Assembly (NCBI GenBank): GCA_037976565.1
Contig: CP137671.1
Coordinates: 14,321,229-14,385,228 of the forward strand
DNA: 64,000 nt
Origin: Mesocentrotus franciscanus
Taxonomy: Eukaryota > Echinodermata > Echinoidea > Camarodonta > Strongylocentrotidae
Direction of reading: 5' to 3'
Shown here: one piece after another, positions 10,701-22,135 of the stretch
Numbering within the stretch: the first letter of the stretch is position 1
Layout: the number at the start of each line of letters is the position of its first letter
The notes under the pieces: model-generated
The model's input: the letters and a program-made list of their open reading frames with translations, nothing else
The model's database searches: none
Told to the model about the DNA's origin: nothing
Program-made: the position numbers and the translations under genes

Positions 10701-10851
10701 GTTGAAGGAAGCGTCTATGCTTCGGGAGCCTATGCTGGTTTCAGTGCTTCCGTATCGGTTGATATGGAATCCTTCAATAGCGCAATGGGCAGTGAAACCA
10801 AGTTTGGCAGCAGTTACTCAAAGTATACAATCGGAACCCTGGAATTAAACG
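10701..10851 (+). CDS. MACPF-ApeC exon 5
   Basis: The exon opens after (TCA)n-CGTACAG and ends before GTAGGG in phase 1. It encodes VEGSVYASGAYAGFSASVSV and then a Ser/Gly-rich beta-strand region ending in TIGTLELN, consistent with the second transmembrane-hairpin part of a MACPF fold. Its acceptor is preceded by (ATT)n and (TCA)n instead of a normal pyrimidine tract, so splicing may be weak. Confidence 0.75.
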
Positions 10852-11369
10852 GTAGGGTATTTAAATACTTTGTTGTCGTAGTCGATCAAATTTTAGCTCA
10901 TAGACATGCTGTGTCCACAGTTTCAAAAGTAATTAAATGTAGCATTATTGTATATTTCACAATCAACTTGTACGATTACAAAAATTACTCGTGTAGTGGC
11001 ACAGTCACATCACACCAGTTCTTAAAGCACGTACACCTTTGACTTCCTATGAGTGAACGCATTGTTTTACAAAATTATTTTGCTTTTGTTTCCTCGTGCC
11101 TTGGCTCTGCTCCGCAGTACAAAATGACTTTGAAAAATAATAACATTCCGTCTAGAATCTGTACGTTTCCAAAACTCTGGATTTCTCGTTCTTCCTAAGC
11201 TAAATACAAAGTGGGGAGGGGATGAACTGTATCTATTTGATTTGGCTTACAATTACTTGTAAAGTACCTTTTTTTCTTCTTTTTTCTTTCTATTTCATAT
11301 GTTGTATCTTACTTGGTTGTTTTGTGTATATATGTTGATAAATCCGTTTGCTCTTGTGCGCTTGCAATA

Positions 11370-11490
11370 TTATATCATTATTATTGTTGTAATTAATATT
11401 ATTATTATTATTATTATTATTGTTGCCATCATTATTATAGTTATTATAATTATTATCTTTATTTTTATTATTATTATTATCATTTATTAC
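11370..11490 (+). repeat. (ATT)n microsatellite in intron 5
   Basis: ATTATT units with GTT and ATC interruptions. Ile-rich ORFs over it are artefacts. Confidence 0.9.
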
Positions 11491-11785
11491 TTAGTCAATT
11501 AAAGAAAATAAATATCAAAGAGACACATAATTTTTTCAAGTGATTAAACATAATGGTTTAATATATAGTAGTATTTCACAGCGATTTGAAATGATCATAT
11601 TAAATATATACTGTAAATAATAATTGAAAATCCTTGTTTTCTAAAACTTAAGTACATAGATGCAGCATGTTTTGGGACAGAACTCTCCATTTATGTATTC
11701 TTTTTTGTTGTTTTATTCTAGACATGAGCAAAGCATAATTGTACTTAATTTTATTTATTTTCTTATCTCGTCTTTTTTCATATAG

Positions 11786-11968
11786 AGCCCATCAGCGTAA
11801 AACTGATTACCATGCCACAGATCTTCGGAAACGAATACTGGACCGGATTAGATACATATATATCTGAAGGCTACTGCTCCGCTTCTTTTGATAGGGAGAG
11901 TGTGAAACAAAATATGAACAATACTCTAACGAATTTCGGCGAATGGCTTAAAGTAGAAGGAAGCACAG
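11786..11968 (+). CDS. MACPF-ApeC exon 6 (end of MACPF)
   Basis: It follows a T-rich tract and ATATAG, and ends before GTATGA in phase 1. It encodes PISVKLITMPQIFGNEYW, then a segment with FDRESVKQNMNNTL, resembling the C-terminal lid region of MACPF domains (P-I-x-x-x-L, then a helix with K-x-x-M-x-x-x-L). Confidence 0.75.
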
Positions 11969-12000
11969 GTATGAAAAAGGAACATTTTAATTGTTAATTT

Positions 12001-12530
12001 GCCTTTTGATGGGGCTATATGAAGTGACAGAAAATGCGGACAAGGCTTTACGGGAATACGGGAAATGACACTAAAAATAGCAACAAAAACAATTATAATG
12101 TAAAAGAAAGTTAAACGTTCAAATTGGCTTTGGATAGGGAGAGGGTGAACGGATTTATGGACAGGGTATTACGGGAATAGGGCGCATGGCAAAAAAATAG
12201 CCAAAAGAATGGAACCAGAATTCCTCACTTTAAATGTGTCTTTTGATAGGGACCTAGTAAGTGAAAGAAGATATGGAAAAGGTTTTACTGACATATCAGG
12301 AGTCAAATAATGGATTTGTAGTGATGCTGTTTTCATGGGTAAATTCAGGTATATTGAATGAGAATAACTTTGAAATAGCGCAACCAGTTTAAGTTTCCTG
12401 AACAAAGATGTAGTGATTCTGAGTCAAAAGAAACTGTTGAACATTCATATTTTAGAGAGGGATGTGCCGCCCGTGCCATGGAGGGTGTGCACTTTCAATT
12501 TGTCTTTGTTTCTTTTTTTCAACAATTGCA
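12001..12530 (+). repeat. Dispersed repeat, copy B with a partial tandem copy in front
   Basis: Bases 12098-12527 match 4898-5310. Bases 12030-12097 (GCGGACAAGGCTTTACGGGA ... AAAAATAGCAAC) look like a diverged copy of the internal GGACAGGGTATTACGGGAAT ... AAAAATAGCC part. Located in intron 6. Confidence 0.75.
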
Positions 12531-12582
12531 TTTTTCCTGCATAAAGACGTGCCATATTTTTTACTGTCACCCTTAAAGTCAA

Positions 12583-13113
12583 AGATACTATGTCCCTTTT
12601 GCAGCCATCATCAAATTATGTAGAACTTTGCCGGAATTATGAATATGTCATGTATGTCCTATCTGTGAAATTTAAACATTTGCAGTGTCCTAATATTCAA
12701 ATTATGCAAGGAAACCCGTTTACCTTCTAGACTTCACTGTCAGACACTATTGAGTGACAGACTGACATCTTTTTTACTTTGGTAATAACATAAATGAAAT
12801 GAGATGCAACAGGTACACGAGCATTTGTCTTCATCAATAACCCACTACTTGTAATGGCCAAAATTAAACTGATTGAATCTTTATTTAGCACAAAACGTAC
12901 GACTATTCGGTAAAAGGGTGTGAAAATCAGACTATTACTTAGTTGATTGCAATCACTTAAGTCGATTCGACAACTAATGGTCGTTATTTTCCCACTAAAA
13001 GCCATTTTCAAGCCCTTTCGTTTTGAGGGAAGTTCTAAATCAGTATTGTCTCTCAAATGCCGTTGGAATTTAACCTTTTCATTTTGTTAGCCTGCTAATG
13101 GGACATAGTACCT
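12583..13113. mobile_element. TTAA-type TIR element, copy 1
   Basis: Starts AGATACTATGTCCC and ends GGGACATAGTACCT, near-perfect inverted repeats. TCAA (degenerate) and TTAA lie at the outer borders. Internal sequence is shared with 43736-44272 along its whole length at high identity. A TTAA target is typical of piggyBac, but no transposase is present. It lies in intron 6 of the MACPF-ApeC gene. Confidence 0.8.
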
Positions 13114-13473
13114 TTAATGGCCCTTGGCTACATGGAGGACTGCTTTTATCGGTGAATCAAAAGGCTTTTGAAAATTGCCCATTACCAGTCTTGATTAGCT
13201 CCATGATAACCATTTTGACACCTTTATGAATTAGTCTTGCTCTGGAAACAGTTTAGCAATCGGAAAGTATTTCGTATATCTACCCCATGATAAAAACGAT
13301 ATGACGCAGGGAGATTGTTAACTTCAATTTTATCGGCTTTTCATTATTTCAACTGATTATTTTCTGTCAGACATTCCTAATTTCAAGGTTGATGGGTTTC
13401 CTCAACAATGTCATACCTATAGCCAATTTGGTTTCTAAAATTCTCAATCGTAATGGTGTGATCTTGTATCAAT

Positions 13474-15415
13474 TTGTCGTTTGTCACAAACAACCACTCT
13501 GTAAGCATCGAGCGAGTTCAGAGGAGAGCTCTCAGGATTATCACCTACCCTGACTCTAGAACCTATGATGAACTGCAATCTCATCTTGGCGTCTCCTCTC
13601 TTAAAGAGAGACGCACATCCTTCTCTCTAAGATTTGCAGAATCACTCCTCCAATCTAAGGTTCATCGATATCTCCTGCCTGAAAGCAGAGCCAATGACTG
13701 TAGCCGTACCCTGCGAAATGCACTTGATTTGTCCTTGCCTAAGAGAACTACGAGGTACCGAAATTCCCCCATCCCATCTTTCACTCGATCCTTGAATAAT
13801 AATAAATAGAGGCTTAGGTAATTATCAGTATGTTATATGTCATGTATTTCAGCAATATAATTATGTGCAATATAAACTGTCATGATGATTGGCACAGCAG
13901 GTTCCTCCATTCATTCGTATTTTTATATTGCATGTACCTTTATCCTTCCTCTCACTCTCTCATCCCTGCTCTCTATTTGAACTTGCTACTTTTCAAATTT
14001 CCTTTTCTCTTCTTTAGTTCTGGTCTTTCCTCTCTATTTCTATTTCACTCCCTCCCCTCTCTCTCAGCTCTCTGAATGTCTCTCTCTGCTCTCTCTGCCT
14101 CTTCCTCTTTCCCCCTTCGTCTCTCCTTCCTCCTCTCTGTTTCTCTCTCACTTTCTCTCTCTCCCTCCTCCTCTCCACCTCTTTCTCTTCTGATGATATT
14201 TTACAGTGCAGCATTCTTTAACTATCTGCTATTCTTACTGTGACCAATAATACCTAAGGACTTCCATTTTTTCATGTGCAATACATTTATACATGTACCG
14301 TACTCATGTCACACTTGTGATTAGCACACTGCCAAGACTCCAATTTTAATACCTTTTAATACTTTTTGATACTCATTATACCATCTGAATGGAATTTGTA
14401 TTGCATTTTATCGCATTTTTTCCTATGTTCCAGTTACTTGAATTCCGGTAGTTATCAGTGTGTTGTATGTCATGTATTTCAGCAATATTTCAGCAATATA
14501 ATTATGTGCAATGTAAACTGTCATGATGATTGGCACAGCAGGTTCTTCCATTCATTCGTATTTTTATATTGCATGTACTTTTATCCTTCCTCTCACTCTC
14601 TCATCCCTTTCTCTATTTGAACTTGCTACTTTTCAAATTTCCTTTTCTCTTCTTCAGTTCTGGTCTTTCCTCTCTATTTCTATTTCACTCCCATCCCCTC
14701 TCTCTCATCTCTCTGAATGTCTCTCTCTGCCTCTTCCTCTTTCCCCCTTCGTCTCTCCTTCCCCTCTCTGTTTCTCTCTCTCTCTCACTTTCTGTCTCTC
14801 CCTCCTCCTCTCCACCTCTTTCTCTTCTGATGATGTTTTACAGTGCAACATTCTTTAACTATCTGCTATTCTTACTGTGACCAATAATACCTAAGGACTT
14901 CCATTTTTTCATGTGCAATATGTTTATACATGTACCGTACTCAACTACTCATGTCCCACTTGTGATTAGCACACTGCCAAGACTCCAACTTTAATACCTT
15001 TTAATATTTTTGATACTCATCATACCATCTGAATGGAATTTGTATTGCATTTTTAAATATCGCAGTTGTGCCTATGTTACAGTTAATTGAATTCACGTAT
15101 CTGTATACATTTTATTTGTTTTGATGTAAACATTTATTCATTTTTGCTAGCAATATTCTATATCTTGTATTTCTTTTCTTTTTTTCTTTTTTTTTGGGGG
15201 GGGGGTTTGTTACTGCTTTGTTGTTTTGATGTAAACAGTCATTCATTTTTATATATTTTTTTCCCATTTACTATGTTTTCTTTATATATATATATATATT
15301 TTTTTTTTTTAATGCTTTTTATGTGATTGTATGTTTGATGTAAACTTGCATTTTTAGTCTTTGGACTTTTTGACAAGTCTTGAATAAAACCTCATTTGAA
15401 TTGAATTGAATTGAA
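13474..15415 (+). mobile_element. 5'-truncated LINE (CR1/L2-like) with (TTGAA)n tail
   Basis: The ORF at 13474-13809 is the C-terminal tail of a LINE reverse transcriptase (IERVQRRALRIITYP, then a basic region ending in SFTRSLNNNK). A long 3' UTR follows with a tandem duplication (copies from about 13816 and 14447), and the element ends in four TTGAA units at 15396-15415. It lies in intron 6 of the MACPF-ApeC gene and abuts the exon 7 acceptor. Confidence 0.75.
13816..15095 (+). repeat. Tandem duplication (about 631-bp period) in the LINE 3' UTR
   Basis: Two successive copies both start TCAGTATGTTATATGTCATG or a close variant (13826; 14457). Both run through a TCTC-rich stretch and end with the same GGAATTTGTATTGCATTTT segment. 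The copies differ by small indels and point changes. Confidence 0.85.
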
Positions 15416-15428
15416 TTTTATCGGTAAG

Positions 15429-15641
15429 ATCCAGCCATCCTAATACCTCTGACGTGGCCAGATGGGATCTACGGTCTTCCCAAGCCTTACAACGGATGCC
15501 CTGCTGAAAATTGGGATGAAGGATCTCGCTTTCAATATTATAAGAATGCAGATGGTCGAGATAACGATTGGAGCAACAATATGCTTTTGCGAGTTTCGTT
15601 TTATTTTCTGGCACGCACTGTACAGTATAGCAGTCCGCCCT
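15429..15641 (+). CDS. MACPF-ApeC exon 7 (first half of ApeC)
   Basis: It carries the ApeC opening motif, TWPDGIYGLPKPYNGCP, followed by SRFQYYKNADG and DNDWSNN; the family pattern from memory is W-P-x-G-x-Y-G-L-P-x-P-x-x-G-C-P then a W-S. It enters and exits in phase 1 and is open throughout (213 nt). The expected following FC and WP-G-YC motifs of ApeC are not clearly present in this frame, so this half looks shortened or diverged. The acceptor (GGTAAG) has no pyrimidine tract because a LINE tail ends 13 nt before the exon. Confidence 0.75.
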
Positions 15642-15788
15642 GTAGGGTAGCTGATAAAATGTATATATATGGGTGTGTGTTGTGCCCATTTTTCCGTCTA
15701 TGGTGCAAGACTGGGAATGACAGGGGGCTATTGGATATTCACCATCTTTCTCACGTTTTTTTTTTTTTTTGCCCTGCTCTATTCTCAG

Positions 15789-15988
15789 GCTTCAAATCTA
15801 GTAGCATAAATTGGGGTTACCCAAAGGATAATGACGACGCAGTAAGGGTAAATAGAGGCGTCCTGCCTTCTGGAACAGACACTCAAATCAACTTCTGCTG
15901 CCGGAATGATGGCGTTACTGACCAGGCAATATACCTCCCCACTGATGCCAGCTTCATGCTTTTGGCACGCTTTGATACATGTCAACTG
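15789..15988 (+). CDS. MACPF-ApeC exon 8 (middle of ApeC)
   Basis: The exon follows an 11-17 nt T tract and TTCTCAG and ends before GTGAGT in phase 0. It encodes the ApeC core: GVLPSGTDTQINFCCRNDG, then ILPT-like IYLPTDASFMLL and FDTCQL. The double cysteine followed by R-x-D-G and then L-P-T is diagnostic of the family. Confidence 0.85.
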
Positions 15989-16375
15989 GTGAGTATTTCA
16001 ACGTTAATGTCCAGTAATGGTACATTTTCTCTTCACACTGACATCCATTTTCAACCACGAATAAAAATTGGAAATGACTTTTCAATCACTATGAAGAAAT
16101 CATTCCAAGATCAATTATAATCCTATTGCTGAACCTCAAAAAGTACGGATTTGACATAAAGTAAAACAATCATCACTCAATCACAATGCGACCAAGCAAA
16201 GGGAGAATCGGGTTTAACTGTTAAGCCCAACATAGCGAATTTTAACACCTTGAATAAAATCTGAAAACATAGAAATGAATAGCTCATGATGAATCATAAC
16301 CAATCAACCTGACCTAAAACTTAATCAAATCTGAGTGAGGACACAATTCTTGTTCAATTGTTTTACTTTAAGGAG

Positions 16376-16530
16376 GTTTGATGGTTCGGTGGTAGAGCAA
16401 TGATCTTGTATTCCGGAGGTCCCTGGTTCAAAACCAAGTCGACGAATTAGTGCCCTTATTTAAGCATTAATCCTTATTTCTTAATCCCAAGGAGAGGAAC
16501 AGAGGACAGTTGGTCTTGTTCACTAGAGCC
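16376..16530 (+). mobile_element. tRNA-derived SINE
   Basis: TGGTTCGGTGGTAGAGC resembles the tRNA A box, and CTGGTTCAAAACC the B box at the right distance. The following CGACGAATTAGTGCCCTTAT and GCATTAATCCTTATTTCTTA are shared with 31650-31760. No proper acceptor-stem pairing, so it is not a tRNA gene. Confidence 0.65.
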
Positions 16531-16839
16531 GGTCAGCAATTTTAAGTGCAAAAAAAAGTATCAGTTCCATTTTAGGGTTATAAAGCTAATCTGATTTATT
16601 GGTCTTGGTACTTAAGTTTTTGGCTTTCGAGTGTTGTTACTGCCCTTTCATTAGCCTGAAATCTGGACATCTTTTATAAATTTTAAATAAATTATAGCAG
16701 AGGTACTTTCTTCATCCATCTGTCCGTTCAAATAGAAATAGGTCAATCAGATATTTCTGATTTCGAGTCGACGTATCCATTTTACTCTTCTAATCTGTAA
16801 AACGATGTTTGTTTGTTTTTGTCATTATCTCTATTTCGG

Positions 16840-18191
16840 TTAATTCGGCATCAGTGGAACAGAATTATCATGGTTTGAGTCTTACCTAGTGGGAAGAAAC
16901 CAATGTGTGTCATACAAGGGCATTAGAAGTGATTTCCTCCCAGTTCATTCTGGGGTACCGCAGGGTTCAATTTTGGGCCCGCTACTATTTTGTATGTACA
17001 TTAATGACATATGTGATCTAGCCTTGCATTCAAATACTAATATTTCTTTCTACGCAGATGACAGTGCCATTTTCTCCTCTGGTTATGGAGTACAAGCTGT
17101 TCAAACCCAGTTACAAAACGACATACTAGTTTTATGTGAATGGTTGAATGAAAATGGACTAGTTGTTAACACAGAAAAAACTAAAGTTATGTTATTTTCA
17201 AGTCGAAGGAAGAAGAATCCAGTCAAATTACAGATAAAAATGGATGGTAAACTTATAGAAAATTTAACGAAATTTAAATATCTGGGTGTTATTGTAAATC
17301 AGAACTTAGATTGGTCTTCCCATGTCAATGATGTTGTTAAAAGGATTATGAACTCGCTTATATGTATGCGGAGGATTAAGCACTGTTTGACAAAACGTGT
17401 ATTTACTCATTTATACTATTTTTAATTCTTCCTCACATTGATTATTGTTCAACTGTTTGGGGATCACTGAAAATGAAAGATTTAAAGCGACTACAGAAAT
17501 GTCAAAACAAATATTGTCGTTTAGTATTAGATGCAGATTATTATACGCCTGTACAATCTATGTTAAATTCTTTAAGGTTGCAATCCGTCAAACACAGAAT
17601 GGAATACAATTATCAAGTACTTATGTATAAAATCCTGAATAATATTGCTCCTGTTTATCTAAAACAAGCTCTACCTCAAAGTGCTAACCCGTATCACACG
17701 AGATCAGTTTCAATGCACCAATTGTACCTTGCCAAACCCAGAACCGATTTAAAAAAACAGACCTTCTAGTACACAGCAGCAAAGTTATTCAACTTACTAC
17801 CCATACTTACCAAATGTTCCGCCTCACTACCCATTTTTAAACGAAATGTCCGTGAAATTCAAGTGGGTTAATTGACTTCTTCTATTTTGCGATCGCTTAC
17901 AAGAAGTATTCCTACCACCCTCTCTCTCTCTCTTCGTTCTCTCTCTCTCTCTCTCTCGTTTACTCTCTATCCTCCTCCTCTTCCATTTTCATCTAAATTT
18001 CTATTTGTATGAAATGTTTTATACTTTGTTTATATTATGTTTTTATTGTATATTTTGTGTATTTTTATGTGTATTGTAAGATATTTGAAATGTGATTTGT
18101 TTGTTACAGCAGGGCTCCCTTGGAAAGCAGGCCTTGCGGCTTGAATGGGACCACCCTGCTTTTATAAAGAAGACATGAATAAATAAATAAA
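16840..18191 (+). mobile_element. LINE reverse-transcriptase fragment with 3' end
   Basis: The frame at 16889-17425 contains RT motifs: HSGVPQGSILGPLLF (domain 4) and FYADDSAIF (the YADD catalytic box). A frameshift near 17420 leads to the C-terminal part at 17473-17769 (LKRLQKCQNKYCRLVL). The 3' end carries the typical CAGGGCTCCCTTGG ... GGGACCACCCTGC block before a (TAAA)n-like tail at 18176-18191. Domains before RT motif 4 are missing, so the element is truncated at 5'. It lies in intron 8 of the MACPF-ApeC gene. Confidence 0.85.
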
Positions 18192-18611
18192 TCTATTAAC
18201 TGCCCTATGTTATTAATAATAATAATAACACCGCTTTTATGATGTATCTAAGCGCTTTACATATATATTATTACCTTGCAGACATCTGTTACCTTATGTA
18301 ATTTATATATTGTTAACTTCTCTGTTCCTTTTTTTATTCGTCTTTTATTATGTTTTGTCTTTATGTGGTAGTTCTACGAATGCTTTACATGTAGAATTAT
18401 GTTAACTTAAAACTGTGGTATAGTCCTCCTTATTGTCCATTCCTTATGTTTTGTTTTATATTGCTTACTACTTCCTTTGTGAATTTACTTTATAGATCTT
18501 TTTTTATAATTATTATAAGATACCTTTGATTGTTTTTTTTACAAATTGATGTAAAGCGCTTAGGAACGTTTGTGTTAAGTGCTATAAGAAAATAATTATT
18601 TTTTGTTATAG

Positions 18612-18842
18612 GTTAATGATATGAGGGTGAAGAAGGAGAAGCACTTCTGGGCGACTGACGGCAGGTCCACAGAATCTGGAGATCCTCCTGGCGACGGTGT
18701 GTATGATAATGGCGTGAGACTGACCTACTGCTACTACCACAAGGGTGATTTGACCGAATTCTCTACTGAATCAGAGGTGTGGCGAACCATTTCTGAAGGC
18801 GTCACATTTGGGTCAATCCTGAATTACCATGGTATTGACTGA
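18612..18842 (+). CDS. MACPF-ApeC exon 9 (end of ApeC, stop codon)
   Basis: The acceptor TTATAG at 18606-18611 is followed in phase 0 by VNDMRVKKEKHFWATDGRS, then DGVYDNGVRLTYCYYHKG, matching the terminal ApeC strand (V-x-x-M-x-V, then Y-C-Y-Y-H). About 30 further residues precede TGA at 18840-18842. No clear AATAAA lies within the first few hundred bases after the stop. Confidence 0.8.
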   Translation, partial: VNDMRVKKEKHFWATDGRSTESGDPPGDGVYDNGVRLTYCYYHKGDLTEFSTESEVWRTISEGVTFGSILNYHGID

Positions 18843-20647
18843 ATTTAAGTTTCGTTTTGCTTTCTTTTGCTTTCTTTTGCTTTCTTTTCTTTTGTTCTGT
18901 TTTGTTTTGCTTTGTTCTATTTTGTTCGGTTTTTTTTGTTTCAAGTTGAACACGATTGGAACTACTTTTGAAAAATCATCTCAAGGGCAATTTTAAAACC
19001 CTATTGCATATCCCACAGAACTCATGTTCAGATGACGCAATACGTCATTGTCACTTTCGCACATTCCAATAGGTGACGCACATGGCTATTTAAATTGCTT
19101 TAGGTTTTTATCGAAAGTAGTTGCGATCGTGTTATTTATAAAATTCTTCGACACCATCTATTAAAAAAAGGATTATGGTAAAGATTTGTTAAATATATTT
19201 TGAAGTTTTCCATAGCGAGTATTAATGAACTAGAGATGACGAATTATATATAAGAGTTGATAAGATAAATTAGTTGAAAGTTAGTTCATCGTGTTATTAC
19301 ATTTCTTTATACTCCTCGTGTTTTTTTTCTTCAATTTAACATGCATGATTTAAACAAAAAAGATTATGAAATGATCTTGGCTTGCTTCTCGTCAATTCAT
19401 TGGAAACTCGTAAACTTACTTTTCCTGAAATTAAGTAACTATTTATTGATCATCAACGACTTAGTATGAATTAAATTAAAGAATACAGGAGCTCCAGTTT
19501 AAAATGATCTTCGTTCTTGCTTATTTCATTAAAAAAATCTTTTCCTTTTCTTTGTTATTGATTCCAATATTTTTCTTGGCGATTTTGCATAGAAATCCAG
19601 TTTTTCATCAAATTATTCAGTTTTATTGTTCTTGGACAATGGATATGATTAATTCATTTAAAGTCGTTCATTACTTATTCTTTTTTCTTAAATAATTGCA
19701 TAAAAGTTTGCAAGCTTGAACTTAAAGATCTAATTTGATTTTTTTCAATTTTTATTACTTCATTGTTAAACTTACTTGATTTTAGAAATGGTTTTATTAC
19801 TTTTCTAAGCACATTTTTAAGTGTTTCTATCAACTTTGCACATGTCATATGAATTAAACATTCCAGTAGCTTGTCTAACTTCAAATAACTTGTGTGAATG
19901 GTTATGGTTAATTCGTTTTGAAATCAGTATATTAGTTTCAATAAAAGCATATGGTAAATGGGTACGTGTCATGCAGTAACAATATAATTTTTTTTTTTTT
20001 TTGCACTTTAACCCCTAAGAAGTGTTGGTATATTAAGCCCCAATCTTCGGGTTAACAAAGAATATAGCTTTACCTCGAGATGAACAAACTGTAGAGTTTT
20101 TCTTTTATAGTGAGCATTTATTTCAACAACAAAAATATTGGCGATAGCATGGAAACATTAAGTGGTTAAAGCTAGGCGAATCTTAATTTCATGTCAACAG
20201 ATACTGACAAATAGCAAAGCCCGTATTTCATATATTTCGGTAACTTTACCTAGCTATTTAAAAACAAAACGTATTTGTCGTTTAGAGGGAGTGGGGAGGG
20301 GGACATGTTTAGTTTACTAATATAATTTCAATTCCCCTTTGATTAATATTGATTGATGTTTATACTTACATCATTTGAAAATTGTTCTATTACTTTTTTA
20401 AACATATCTTTAAGCCTTTCATACAACTTTGCACATAGGAATTTGAAATTCAAGTTGCTTGTCTAACTTCAGATATTTTTGGGAATGGTTGTGGTAATAT
20501 TTTTTTTCATTAAAAGCATATGGTAAAATGGGTACTTATAATGCAGTAACATGGTTTGATTTGTTGTCGTACTTTTACCCCCTAAAAGTCTTGGTTTATT
20601 TAGCTCCAAACCTCGGGGTAACATAGTATATGGAATACAGCAAACTG

Positions 20648-20682
<35 letters not shown>

Positions 20683-21329
20683 GAAGAGGAAGAGAGATAG
20701 AGAGAGAGGGAGAGACAAACAGACAGACACAGACACAGAGAAAGAGACACAGAAAGAGTAGAAGAAAGGGGGAGACCGAGACACAGAGAGAGACAGACAG
20801 ACAGACAAACAGAGACACAGACAGACAGACAGAGACACAGAAAGAGTGAGAGATAGAGAGAGAAAAGGAGACTAAGACAGAGAGAGAGGATGAGACATCG
20901 TCCTTGAATTTATATATTTTCAAAAGTCATTTAGTCATATTAGAATATACGTCACAAATAAATAATTCTGCAGCCCTTAACAAATGACGATTTCCAAGCA
21001 TTGAAGTTTCTAAATTATCCCTCCCGCCACCTTTAAATAAAAGTTCTTCTTACTGTAATAACTCGAAATACTGTCCCTTACAAAATGGAATGAATGAACT
21101 TAAATCATCATTCCTTTCAGGACAGGGAATTTGTAAGGGCTTAATTGGTCACATAGTTTTCTTTAGATTGGCAACAGTAACATTTTCTTTCCTTTTAATG
21201 CTACATTGTTCTAATAAAATGCAATATCTCTTCAAATATAAATGGGTAGTAATTTTGTCAAGTTCGAAATATGGCCAAGTTTGGTCGAAAAAACACTGAT
21301 TTCGAACCTCGTAATTAACGTGTTACCAA
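18843..21329. other. Intergenic, AT-rich, no gene seen
   Basis: (CTTTT)n at 18860-18910 and two diverged similar stretches (about 19870-20040 and 20460-20600, both with AAGCATATGGTAAA ... GTACTT) form an old duplication. The GA microsatellite at 20646 is listed separately. Confidence 0.6.
20646..20895 (+). repeat. (GT)n then GA/CAGA-rich microsatellite
   Basis: (TG)11 at 20648-20668, followed by AGAGAG and ACAGACAG arrays for about 230 bp. Ser/Leu/Cys-rich ORFs on the minus strand are artefacts. Confidence 0.92.
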
Positions 21330-21695
21330 TAGCCCCTCTACAGTGTTGGGAGCCCCAAAATCGCCAAAAATTTGATGGCAAAATTTTACTTAAATTGTGT
21401 CATAATGCGAAAGAGGATGTCATTTAAGACACACTTCTGCAAAGATTCCCCCAAAAAAAAAAAAAGAGGTGTTTGAAGACAAATATTGATAAAAGAATAC
21501 AGAATTTTGGTTTTTTGTTGTACGCTGAAAACCTAAATTTTGTATTCTTTCATCAATATTCGACTTTAAAAGCATTTGTTTTGAAAATCCTTGCAGAAAT
21601 GTGTCGTAAATGACATCCTCTCTCACATTATGATACAATTTAAGTGAAATTTTGCCATCAAATTTTTGGGGGTCCCAACACTTTAGAGGGGCTTT
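21330..21695. mobile_element. 366-bp foldback (hairpin) element
   Basis: The left arm begins AGCCCCTCTACAGTGTTGGG and the right arm ends CCCAACACTTTAGAGGGGCT. The arms match over about 180 bp each, including AAATTTGATGGCAAAATTT and GAGGATGTCATTTA. A short spacer is centred near 21515. Insertions of A runs (about 21453-21465) break the symmetry slightly. Confidence 0.82.
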
Positions 21696-21794
21696 AAGGA
21701 TTTTAAACCTTGTTTTTCTTTCTTGCAATGCGGGGATACAGCAACAAATGGCATTTGTAACGGTATATTTTTAGGGCTCTAATTCCGGAGGCGG

Positions 21795-22135
21795 CCCCTT
21801 CCCCCTTCTCATAAGTTCACCCTTTTTCACCTATGATAAGGGCCCCTATTTCAATGTGAAAGATGCTCCTTTTCCTTCGTATTGATACCCATTTCCCCCT
21901 CTTATAAGTGCCCCTTTACACCTCTGATAAGTGCTTCGATCCCTTTTGTAATAAGTGCCCCTTCCCTTTCTAATAAATGTCCCTATTCACCTCTGATAAG
22001 TGCCCCTCTTCAAAATATGATAAGTTCTTCTGTTTATATTTTACAACTGCCCCTTTTCTTTCTTATTATTGCCCTTTGATAAGTGCTGCTTTTTCCAAAT
22101 ATTCCTCACTTTCGCCTACAAAGTGTGCCCCTTTG
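21795..22135 (+). repeat. GATAAGTGCCCC minisatellite, plus orientation
   Basis: Units of about 20-26 bp with the core TGATAAGTGCCCCTTT recur about ten times with variants (TTATAAGTGCCCCTTTAC, CTGATAAGTGCTTCG). Same family as 58590-58800 and 59385-60130. Confidence 0.85.

Larger units (their letters stand above)
5982..18842 (+). pseudogene. MACPF-ApeC (apextrin-like) gene, nine exons, probably disrupted
   Basis: Nine exons (5982-6360, 7600-7647, 9714-9934, 10349-10438, 10701-10851, 11786-11968, 15429-15641, 15789-15988, 18612-18842) encode a signal-peptide-like start, a MACPF domain and a C-terminal ApeC domain. The intron phases (1,1,0,0,1,1,1,0) match on both sides of every intron, and the total is about 570 codons. 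In known families MACPF proteins assemble membrane pores and apextrins are secreted proteins of echinoderm embryos and immunity; this copy's role is inferred only. Lesions seen: TAG at 6231-6233 in frame within exon 1; AT instead of GT at the exon 3 donor (9935); a LINE tail next to the exon 7 acceptor; a shortened ApeC first half. The rest of the reading frame and all other GT/AG sites are intact, so decay is recent, or part of it is sequencing error. Stop codon at 18840-18842. Confidence 0.8.

Noticed and set aside
10479..11042. 187-codon ORF with poly-Ile
   Set aside because: It crosses an ATT microsatellite. Only the 10701-10851 part is a real exon.
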